The notes beneath the pieces were generated by a model. The model worked only from the letters and a program-made list of their open reading frames with translations, ran no database searches and was not told the origin of the DNA. 21,196 nt of DNA, from positions 1-21,196 of the IMG/VR virus record IMGVR_UViG_3300010296_000116. The stretch is one strand, 5' to 3'. The DNA comes from a virus. The translations under genes were made by a program, and so were the position numbers. Each line of letters opens with the position of its first letter. Within the stretch, counting starts at the first letter, position 1. Shown piece by piece: positions 16,809 through 21,079 of this stretch.

Positions 16809-16985
16809 CTACTTCGAGCCTTTGTACCAGGAGGCGTTGCGGATCATGTCCGCGTCCATCTTGAAAAGATCACTCGTCTTGTCAGACGAACGAACAACCA
16901 TCCCACGCATATCAGGGGCCGGGTTGTTGTACGGAGCAGACCCTTTTGGCGCAGCTCGGCTATATGATTCACGACTATAAGGCAT
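16809..16985 (-). CDS. Small protein of unknown function, 58 aa, first in TerL operon
   Basis: ATG at 16985 with AAGGA about eight bases upstream, TAG at 16811-16809. Reads MPYSRESYSRAAPKGSAPYN, then a short mixed helix containing SSDKTSDLFKMDADMIRNAS and the ending WYKGSK. It heads the chain of tiny genes leading to TerL and lies 66 bp after the repeated motif at 17051-17062. I do not recognise it. The ribosome binding site and packing support coding. Confidence 0.65.
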   Translation of the reverse strand: MPYSRESYSRAAPKGSAPYNNPAPDMRGMVVRSSDKTSDLFKMDADMIRNASWYKGSK

Positions 16986-17050
16986 ACCTTAATTCCTTAT
17001 TCGGGCCTTTTTTGACCAAAAAAATTTATTTGCGTTACCCCTAATCAGGA

Positions 17051-17062
17051 AACGCACATTGA
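17051..17062 (-). promoter_or_regulatory. Repeated AATGTGCGTTG-type motif, copy 3 (upstream of TerL operon)
   Basis: Minus strand reads TCAATGTGCGTT followed by T instead of G. It lies in the 167-bp gap between TerS and the small-gene/TerL operon, after a terminator-like hairpin and before the first ribosome binding site. This is the cleanest promoter-like position of the four copies. Confidence 0.55.
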
Positions 17063-17104
17063 ACCCTGAGAGCAAATAATGCCGGAGCAACACCACATCG
17101 TTCT

Positions 17105-17132
17105 AAAAGTCTTCGACTTTTTGGGGGCCCCC
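17105..17132. terminator. Inverted repeats downstream of TerS
   Basis: AAAAGTC/GACTTTT (17105-17111 and 17115-17121) forms a 7-bp stem with a 3-base loop, and the perfect palindrome GGGGGCCCCC lies at 17123-17132. They begin 20 bp after the TerS stop. Read on the minus strand, the GC palindrome comes first and the A/T stem ends in TTTT, a plausible weak terminator separating TerS from the next operon. On the plus strand the stem ends in five Ts. Confidence 0.5.
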
Positions 17133-17152
17133 TTCACTACGAATGGCCTTAA

Positions 17153-17557
17153 TCAACCTAGATCAATCTTTACCTGAATATCTCCTAGCACTTCGGCCTT
17201 CGTCCTATCCGGTGGCTTGAAGCCTGTCCGGTCCAAGATGTCCTTCGACGCTTCGAGTTGAACGTACTCTGAGCGGGCTTCCGTAGCCAGCGTTACCATC
17301 CTCGCAGCAGCGCGTGCCGCGTTGGTCCCAAGGTGCTCTGCTACTGCCTTCAGCATATACGCTTGAACATGCGGTAACTTGAGGGTTTTCTGTGCCGCGA
17401 CCCTACCACCTTCACTGTCCTTATAGCCCGCCTGTACGGAGGCCTCCTTCACCGTACATCCAGTACTTACTAATGTATCAACGAGGGCTGCTTGCTTGTC
17501 CGTTAATTCACGGCTCGGTGTCGCTTCTGCAACTGTCTTTGCTACAACGTTACTCAT
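17153..17557 (-). CDS. terS: Terminase small subunit
   Basis: 134 aa, ATG at 17557 with AGAGGT eight bases upstream. Residues about 18-65 form a helix-turn-helix-like module (LTDKQAALVDTLVSTGCTVK, EASVQAGYKDS, and KTLKLPHVQAYML), as in small terminases that recognise the packaging site. A middle oligomerisation helix and a C-terminal DILDRTGFKPPDR segment, frequent in this family, follow. It is first in the minus-strand late region and directly borders the large non-coding region, where its binding site may lie. It is separated from TerL by seven small features rather than adjacent. Confidence 0.85.
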   Translation of the reverse strand: MSNVVAKTVAEATPSRELTDKQAALVDTLVSTGCTVKEASVQAGYKDSEGGRVAAQKTLKLPHVQAYMLKAVAEHLGTNAARAAARMVTLATEARSEYVQLEASKDILDRTGFKPPDRTKAEVLGDIQVKIDLG

Positions 17558-17604
17558 ATCGGATACCTCTTAAAACAAAGAGAGACACACTCTAATCTAC
17601 CTGT

Positions 17605-17616
17605 CAACGCACAGTG
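17605..17616 (-). promoter_or_regulatory. Repeated TGTGCGTTG motif, copy 4 (upstream of TerS)
   Basis: Minus strand reads CACTGTGCGTTG, differing from the others in the bases before TGTGCGTTG. It lies 48 bp upstream of the TerS start. The overlapping TTGACA resembles a -35 box, but no -10 hexamer follows at the right distance, which favours a separate promoter or binding site. Confidence 0.45.
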
Positions 17617-17665
17617 TATGCCATTGATTACGCTAGTGGAATTCTTATTGTTTCACGCACACCGC

Positions 17666-17676
17666 CCCCTGCGGGG
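17666..17676. repeat. Short GC hairpin CCCCTGCGGGG
   Basis: Perfect 4-bp GC stem with TGC loop in non-coding DNA. Very similar hairpins with a TTC loop occur at 17824-17834 and 19063-19073, all outside genes. Confidence 0.5.
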
Positions 17677-17733
17677 TCGATGCGCTATTTGTCGGATTAG
17701 TCTCCGTCCTCACTCACTCTTCCCGCTCAGGCC

Positions 17734-17766
17734 TCGCTCGCTATCGCTTCGCTGCGTTTCTTCGCT
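17734..17766. repeat. Cluster of five TCGCT (AGCGA) pentamers
   Basis: TCGCT starts at 17734, 17738, 17744, 17749 and 17762; further copies lie at 17862 and 18029. Five copies in 33 bp in a non-coding region next to TerS resemble short iterons for a DNA-binding protein, such as a packaging or replication initiator site. The role is a hypothesis. Confidence 0.5.
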
Positions 17767-17823
17767 GCAACCTTCGCGCAATCTATACCAACAACCAGAG
17801 CCACAAGCGACTCGTTGCTTCGT

Positions 17824-17834
17824 CCCCTTCGGGG
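17824..17834. repeat. Short GC hairpin CCCCTTCGGGG
   Basis: Perfect 4-bp GC stem with TTC loop, followed directly by the palindrome CGGGCCCG. An identical 11-mer lies at 19063-19073. Confidence 0.5.
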
Positions 17835-17965
17835 CCGGGCCCGTTCCGGTCCCTCTCGCACTCGCTGCTTGGCTACCACCGAGCTTCCCTACTCCCCTCG
17901 TTGCTGGTTTGCGCCCACACACGCCCTACGTGCAAGCACTCCGGGCGCGTATCATACAAAATTGC

Positions 17966-18098
17966 TGCGTCAAGACTCCATTTTTTCCCAACCGTTTATC
18001 CTGTTGCTACTTCTGGCCAAGCTTACTGTCGCTCTGCTTCTTACGACATCCTAGCTGTAAAAAAATGGCCCGCTTCCAGCGGCTTCGGTCTTGACGCA
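17966..18098. repeat. 11-bp inverted-repeat pair TGCGTCAAGAC / GTCTTGACGCA
   Basis: Arms at 17966-17976 and 18088-18098 are exact reverse complements, 111 bp apart, in the region upstream of the first plus-strand gene. They could be two binding sites for one regulator, or chance. Confidence 0.4.
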
Positions 18099-18169
18099 TC
18101 ACCGCTACGCTATTTTGCACGATCTAGTGGGCAAACCAACAACAAGGTTGGCAACAAGGAGTCCAAAAC

Positions 18170-18355
18170 ATGACTAACTACTTCGACCTCATCGACATCC
18201 TCGACGAAGAATTCGACGAACTCGACGACTCGTTCCTCGACCGCGTTCTTCTAGGCTTCTCGACACGCCCCGACTTCTGGGACCAGCTCGATGACGACGC
18301 TGCTGCACTACTTGACATGCATCTCCACATCACCTTCCCACAGGAGAAAATCTAA
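18170..18355 (+). CDS. Small, very acidic protein, first gene of plus-strand operon
   Basis: 61 aa, ATG at 18170 with AAGGAG eight bases upstream. It reads MTNYFDLIDILDEEFDELDD and contains 17 aspartates or glutamates against three lysines or arginines, a net charge near -14. Codons end strongly in C. It overlaps the next start (TAATG). First position, small size and dense, spaced acidic side chains resemble the situation of T7 gp0.3 (Ocr), a DNA-mimic antirestriction protein, but there is no sequence similarity I can point to and it is half the length. Family not recognised; DNA mimicry is a hypothesis. Confidence 0.8.
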   Translation: MTNYFDLIDILDEEFDELDDSFLDRVLLGFSTRPDFWDQLDDDAAALLDMHLHITFPQEKI

Positions 18356-18459
18356 TGACTGACTGGCTCTATCCAATGCTTGCTGTAGTTACACCGTTTG
18401 GCGCTCTCTTGGGCGCTTGCTTCATCGCCATCTATCTTAACGAACGTGAAGGACTCTAG
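18355..18459 (+). CDS. Tiny single-pass membrane protein, 34 aa
   Basis: ATG at 18355 overlaps the preceding stop (TAATG), and the stop at 18457-18459 is followed two bases later by the next ATG. Residues about 4-27 (LYPMLAVVTPFGALLGACFI) form one membrane helix, with NEREGL after it. The tight packing supports translation. Possible roles include altering the host membrane or a holin-like function; none can be chosen. Confidence 0.65.
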   Translation: MTDWLYPMLAVVTPFGALLGACFIAIYLNEREGL

Positions 18460-18461
18460 AC

Positions 18462-18974
18462 ATGACACAGAACGTAGTTTCCATCTCCGAATCCGTTGAA
18501 CACGCCTACGAACAGCCTGCCGTGCCTTCCCTCGACAGCGGAGCTGCCGCTGACGCCGCGTCCTCCTTCTTCGCTAGCCTTCAAGAGTTCATAGATAGCA
18601 GCGAGTGGGACAAAAACAGCGTATGGTTCCTCGCCCGCAGCATCATTGGCTGCATCGACCGCAAAGTTGCCTACATCGAAGAAGAAGGCCTCCCCAAGAA
18701 GGCCCAGTACCTCCAAGACCTGATGCGCGCTAGCACTCGCACAGAGATCGACATGACCAAGTTCGACGAAGTCCACATGCAGGCAGCTACAATGGAGGCA
18801 ACAGCACACGCCTTCGCAGAGCTTTCCCTCAACTTCAAACAGGCGCTTGCCGACTACACCGGCCAACCATATCGGCCATACACAGAACAAATCGACAATC
18901 GCGCCCAGGTCGCAGAATACCACACCGCCGAGATGTCAGCCGTCGCCGACAAGTTTTCCAAATACCTCAAGTAA
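18462..18974 (+). CDS. Unknown 170-aa helical protein
   Basis: ATG at 18462, 2 bp after the previous stop. It starts MTQNVVSISESVEHAYEQPA and is predicted mostly helical, with an acidic N-terminal half and segments such as VWFLARSIIGCIDRKVAYIE and QAATMEATAHAFAELSLNFK. No domain, membrane segment or catalytic motif is recognisable. It is the last gene before a strong terminator and is the largest plus-strand product. Codons favour C in third position, as in the first gene. The frame is well supported; the function is unknown. Confidence 0.8.
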   Translation: MTQNVVSISESVEHAYEQPAVPSLDSGAAADAASSFFASLQEFIDSSEWDKNSVWFLARSIIGCIDRKVAYIEEEGLPKKAQYLQDLMRASTRTEIDMTKFDEVHMQAATMEATAHAFAELSLNFKQALADYTGQPYRPYTEQIDNRAQVAEYHTAEMSAVADKFSKYLK

Positions 18975-18987
18975 CGCTAACCTCACC

Positions 18988-19029
18988 GGAGGGCACTCTG
19001 CCTCGTGCAGCGTGTCCTCCCCCCTTTTT
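18988..19029 (+). terminator. Strong rho-independent terminator after the 170-aa gene
   Basis: GGAGG (18988-18992) pairs with CCTCC (19016-19020). The stem continues with a G-T pair, CAC/GTG, one mismatch and CTGC/GCAG around a 5-base loop, followed by CCCC and five Ts at 19025-19029. It closes the first plus-strand transcription unit. Confidence 0.8.
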
Positions 19030-19061
19030 ACTCGCTCGCCATCTACCATGCTCCGCCCCTC

Positions 19062-19074
19062 GCCCCTTCGGGGC
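19062..19074. repeat. GC hairpin GCCCCTTCGGGGC
   Basis: 5-bp perfect stem with TTC loop, containing the same 11-mer as at 17824-17834. It lies in the otherwise empty 150-bp gap between the terminator and the next small gene. Confidence 0.5.
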
Positions 19075-19124
19075 TCGGGGCTCCCAGCATCACAGTTCAC
19101 CCGCATGGCCTAACGGAGTTCGCA

Positions 19125-19229
19125 ATGCCACGCTATACCAAACAATTCCTGCTAGAAATCGCACTTGGCACGTGCATCGGCTCAACTGCCGCTTTCCTCG
19201 CACTTCTGTGCATCGCACTATTCGCCTAA
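19125..19229 (+). CDS. Tiny single-pass membrane protein, 34 aa
   Basis: I chose the ATG at 19125, preceded by GGAG at six bases (longer readings run through the hairpin region). It reads MPRYTKQFLLEIALGTCIGS, then TAAFLALLCIALFA. The short basic start and one hydrophobic helix (about 9-33) suggest an inner-membrane protein with the N-terminus in the cytoplasm. It is the same length as the membrane protein at 18355 but not clearly similar. Function unknown. Confidence 0.65.
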   Translation: MPRYTKQFLLEIALGTCIGSTAAFLALLCIALFA

Positions 19230-19239
19230 AGGATCGCCA

Positions 19240-19398
19240 ATGTCCGACTCTCGCAAAGAAAAACTGCACGACTTCGTGGAGAAAGCTGACCCAATCATCA
19301 CCCAGGTAGACGACTATGCCACGACTACTTTCGGCTGGTTCAAACCTATCGCCTACGTCATCGCAGCAGCTCTAGTCCTCAAATACATCCTCAACTAA
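19240..19398 (+). CDS. Small C-tail-anchored membrane protein, 52 aa
   Basis: ATG at 19240 with AAGGA seven bases upstream, 10 bp after the previous stop. The first 30 residues are soluble and charged (MSDSRKEKLHDFVEKADPII), and residues about 34-50 are a membrane helix (FKPIAYVIAAALVLKYIL). Tail-anchored topology could place the charged part in the cytoplasm. It is last before the hairpin and repeat region. Not a recognised family. Confidence 0.7.
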   Translation: MSDSRKEKLHDFVEKADPIITQVDDYATTTFGWFKPIAYVIAAALVLKYILN

Positions 19399-19404
19399 CG
19401 GGGT

Positions 19405-19442
19405 CGCGGCGCGCAGCGCCGCGCCTCCAGACTCACTGGAGG
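19405..19442. other. Two tandem perfect hairpins
   Basis: CGCGGCGC/GCGCCGCG (19405-19412, 19416-19423; 3-base loop) is followed at once by CCTCCAG/CTGGAGG (19424-19430, 19436-19442; 5-base loop). No T run follows, so this is an RNA structure or processing element, or a rho-assisted stop, rather than an ordinary terminator. Confidence 0.6.
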
Positions 19443-19450
19443 TCACCCGC

Positions 19451-19494
19451 AAGTTTCTACAGAAAGAAACTCACCAGAAAGTTTCTACAGAAAG
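19451..19494 (+). promoter_or_regulatory. Paired 16-bp direct repeats with internal dyad
   Basis: AAGTTTCTACAGAAAG occurs at 19451-19466 and 19479-19494 (28-bp period). Each copy contains the dyad TTTCTACAGAAA. The second copy ends in the ribosome binding site (AAAGGAG, 19491-19497) of the zinc-ribbon gene. This arrangement suits a repressor operator or a translational control site. Confidence 0.55.
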
Positions 19495-19503
19495 GAGTTT
19501 TCT

Positions 19504-19755
19504 ATGATCTGCCCCGACTGTGACGAATTGCGTCACCCGGATCGTCCTTGTCACTACAAGATGTCCGATGCTGAACGCCAAAGTTTATACCTCCGAGCAT
19601 ACCAAGACATAGAAGTCATCTGTCCGTCCTGCAAAGCTTGGGTCAACATTAACGCAGTACGTGACAACAAAGACAACTGCCCCAAATGCAAAACAGCACT
19701 TCGCTACTGCCTTGGATTCTCTGGTCATCAATGGCTCGAAAGGAAAGAACAATGA
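19504..19755 (+). CDS. Zinc-ribbon protein, 83 aa
   Basis: ATG at 19504 with AAAGGAG six bases upstream. C40-C43 (CPSC) and C59-C62 (CPKC) form a classic zinc ribbon. C3-C6 (CPDC) with H11 and C16-H17 could hold a second zinc. Such small zinc-ribbon proteins in phages often bind nucleic acid or modify host transcription, but no specific family is recognised. Its own ribosome binding site overlaps one of the direct repeats, suggesting regulation. The stop overlaps the next start (ATGA). Confidence 0.8.
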   Translation: MICPDCDELRHPDRPCHYKMSDAERQSLYLRAYQDIEVICPSCKAWVNINAVRDNKDNCPKCKTALRYCLGFSGHQWLERKEQ

Positions 19756-19943
19756 TGGGACAAACTAGAATCGCACGAACCATTGGTGCGTTCGTGCTCT
19801 ACTATTTAATCCTAATGATAGTCTCTCTCTGGGGTGCACTGCTCGCAGGCGTAAACCCAACGATGATTCTATCAATCGTATCCGCACCGTACTGGATACT
19901 CGTGATCCTCACCACAATCCAATTAACTAAAAGGATCGGATAA
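19752..19943 (+). CDS. Small two-helix membrane protein, 63 aa
   Basis: ATG at 19752 overlaps the zinc-ribbon stop as ATGA. Two membrane helices, about residues 10-34 (TIGAFVLYYLILMIVSLWGA) and 38-58 (MILSIVSAPYWILVILTTIQ), flank a short loop, with basic residues at both ends. Size and topology would fit a class II-type holin, but it is in a plus-strand operon of small unknown genes and no endolysin is visible, so this is only one option. Confidence 0.7.
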   Translation: MMGQTRIARTIGAFVLYYLILMIVSLWGALLAGVNPTMILSIVSAPYWILVILTTIQLTKRIG

Positions 19944-20128
19944 TGCTGAGCTATTATGAACGCTACACAGCAGCAACACATACCGTCATGTTTCTCATGG
20001 ATCATTCCGACAAGAAATGGACACCAGAAGATGCAGCATATCGCGCAGCCATGACGCACGGCCTTGGCCTTGCCCAATACGGACGACTGGTCCGTGAAGC
20101 AAAAGAACGCTACGGAGACGCAGACTAA
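19943..20128 (+). CDS. Unknown small protein, 61 aa
   Basis: ATG at 19943 overlaps the previous stop (TAATG), and its own stop overlaps the next start in the same way. AAGGA lies about eight bases upstream. Reads MLSYYERYTAATHTVMFLMD, then DKKWTPEDAAYRAAMTHGLG, and ends in a charged helix. It looks like a small soluble helical protein. Not recognised. Confidence 0.7.
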   Translation: MLSYYERYTAATHTVMFLMDHSDKKWTPEDAAYRAAMTHGLGLAQYGRLVREAKERYGDAD

Positions 20129-20481
20129 TGGGACTGGATCAATTCGCAGAGTTTCGTACAGAGCCAACCGCTAGGTTTTACTGGCGCAAACACGCCGCGC
20201 TACAGGAGTACATGGAACGCCTTTGGGTGGATCAGACAGGACGACCAGCATCAACTCTCAACTGTGAAGACTTGCACCTCTACAAAGAGGACATCGAAGA
20301 CCTCCGCAAGGCTATCTTGTCAGGCTTCAAAGACTATCGATCCGACGGTGGCTTCCTCTACGGACACGAGTATCAGGACGAGTCCGTCAAAGAATACCGA
20401 GAAGACGACTTACGATTCTGTGACGAAGCCATAAAAGCCATCGAACGTGGTGAAACCGTCATCTACTCATGTTGGTGGTAA
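20128..20481 (+). CDS. MGLDQ/YWRK-family conserved phage protein
   Basis: 117 aa, TAATG overlap with the previous gene. The pattern MGLDQ, FYWRKHAALQEYMERLW, a cysteine-containing loop, then LRKAI, GGFLYGHEY and the final VIYSCWW matches a family found in many phages, often with the end YYQSSW. Database entries sometimes call it phosphoglycerate kinase, which the sequence does not support. This member is shorter than many. Function is unknown; a nucleotide- or host-related early role is only guessed. Confidence 0.85.
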   Translation: MGLDQFAEFRTEPTARFYWRKHAALQEYMERLWVDQTGRPASTLNCEDLHLYKEDIEDLRKAILSGFKDYRSDGGFLYGHEYQDESVKEYREDDLRFCDEAIKAIERGETVIYSCWW

Positions 20482-20677
20482 CAAGACTTTGGCTAAAAGA
20501 AAATACCAGACTGTCTACGATGCAGCGTGCATCGCCTGTCCAGACTGCGCTGAACTAACTTACCAGCAGTTTGTAAGAATTCTAAGAACATGGCTGGAAG
20601 ATTCGTCTAAGCTCAACTACACGACCAAAGATGGGGATATCCTTAATCTCGTGAGACACGTAATACCTGTAAGTTGA
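20447..20677 (+). CDS. Possible small protein, up to 76 aa, start uncertain
   Basis: Open from GTG at 20447 to TGA at 20675-20677; a start inside (for example TTG near 20490) is also possible, and no good ribosome binding site is seen. The readable part includes YDAACIACPDCAELTYQQFV, with a CPDC pair, and a helical region (VRILRTWLEDSSKLNYTTKD). It overlaps the opposite-strand S24-like gene by 96 bp, so one of the two ends may not be as drawn; the S24-like frame has better support. It may be a real last gene of the operon or an accidental frame. Confidence 0.4.
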   Translation: MVKPSSTHVGGNKTLAKRKYQTVYDAACIACPDCAELTYQQFVRILRTWLEDSSKLNYTTKDGDILNLVRHVIPVS

Positions 20678-20860
20678 CGCAGGAACAATGAAAGGAGGCC
20701 TAAACAAATATGGCGCAAATTCTCCATTAGGACGCGCCAAAACTATATCATCTCTTTGATAAGAAACACTTTTATCAAGCTCTATTTCTAGTATATCGCC
20801 AACAAAAATTCCGTACTTATTTAATGAATTTGCGTTACAATGTACTTTAGCAGTTACCAT
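20582..20860 (-). CDS. Stand-alone LexA/CI-type S24 C-terminal domain without DNA-binding domain
   Basis: 92 aa, ATG at 20860 with GGTGA five bases upstream. The alignment to the LexA C-terminal domain is direct. ANSLNKYGIFVGDILEIE corresponds to GDSMKDIGIMDGDLLAVH, with S12 at the catalytic serine and G21-D22 at the GD pair. DDIVLARPNGEF matches GQVVVARIDDEV, and FGRVVELRRI matches the last strand. The catalytic lysine falls at Y51, so self-cleavage is unlikely while the fold and dimer surface seem kept. The helix-turn-helix usually fused in front is absent; a small helix-turn-helix gene lies opposite. It could be a dimerisation partner, antirepressor or UmuD-like protein. The fold is well supported, the role inferred. 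Confidence 0.7.
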   Translation of the reverse strand: MVTAKVHCNANSLNKYGIFVGDILEIELDKSVSYQRDDIVLARPNGEFAPYLFRPPFIVPASTYRYYVSHEIKDIPIFGRVVELRRIFQPCS

Positions 20861-20870
20861 TTTTCACCGC

Positions 20871-20905
20871 TTGCAGAAATGCACAGCTAAGCTGTATAAA
20901 GCTTT
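20871..20905. promoter_or_regulatory. Operator-promoter between S24-like and HTH genes
   Basis: The perfect palindrome ACAGCTAAGCTGT (20883-20895) fills the 45-bp divergent gap. For the plus strand, a weak -35 (TTGCAG, 20871-20876) and a -10-like TATAAA (20895-20900) are 18 bp apart. The -10 is only 5 bp before the ATG at 20906, so the HTH mRNA would be leaderless. Binding to the palindrome would cover the promoter core. Confidence 0.6.
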
Positions 20906-21079
20906 ATGTTTGGATTTCTGCAGAAGCGTTGTCAAGAACAAGGACTGTCTTTAGCTGATGTCGCTAAAGAGGTTGGGGTGTCTCCAACGACTGTCTGGCG
21001 GTGGCAAAAAAACAAATACAACCCTCGCTGGTCAACTGTAGAAGCTATCTTGGCTTACCTCGATGACCACCGAGTCTAA
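20906..21079 (+). CDS. Minimal helix-turn-helix regulator, 57 aa (Cro/CI-type DNA-binding domain only)
   Basis: ATG at 20906, TAA at 21077. Residues about 14-35 (LSLADVAKEVGVSPTTVWRW) are a typical helix-turn-helix with the recognition helix SPTTVWRWQ, and residues 42-52 give a closing helix. The protein ends at residue 57 with no dimerisation domain. There is no ribosome binding site and a -10-like box directly precedes the ATG, as for lambda cI made from PRM. It overlaps the next HTH gene by 17 bp. Likely a Cro-like or split-repressor DNA-binding subunit for the adjacent palindrome. Confidence 0.75.
   Translation: MFGFLQKRCQEQGLSLADVAKEVGVSPTTVWRWQKNKYNPRWSTVEAILAYLDDHRV

Larger units (their letters stand above)
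17558..18169. other. Divergent non-coding region between late (minus) and early-type (plus) operons
   Basis: About 610 bp with no convincing gene. Open frames here are arginine-, serine- and proline-rich with no ribosome binding site. The plus strand between about 17690 and 17900 is rich in C and T. It contains the motif at 17605-17616, small GC hairpins (17666-17676, 17824-17834, CCGCT/AGCGG at about 18070-18082), a TCGCT cluster (17734-17766) and an 11-bp inverted-repeat pair (17966 and 18088). Outward transcription on both sides must start in or near it. I see no sigma-70 promoter with good spacing for the plus operon. A packaging site, origin or structured RNA could be here. Confidence 0.6.

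Noticed and set aside
17580-17606. TTGACA near the TerS start as a sigma-70 promoter
   Set aside because: No -10-like hexamer about 17 bp downstream.
17710-17922. Minus-strand 70-codon frame
   Set aside because: Same GC-rich non-coding stretch read backwards; low-complexity and without a ribosome binding site.
17618-18094. Long plus-strand open frame of 158 codons in the divergent region
   Set aside because: Arginine-, serine- and proline-rich from pyrimidine-rich DNA, no ribosome binding site, full of hairpins and repeats; overlapping frames on both strands look equally accidental.
18091-18116. TTGACG and TATTTT as promoter of the plus operon
   Set aside because: Spacing is only 14 bp, too short for sigma-70.
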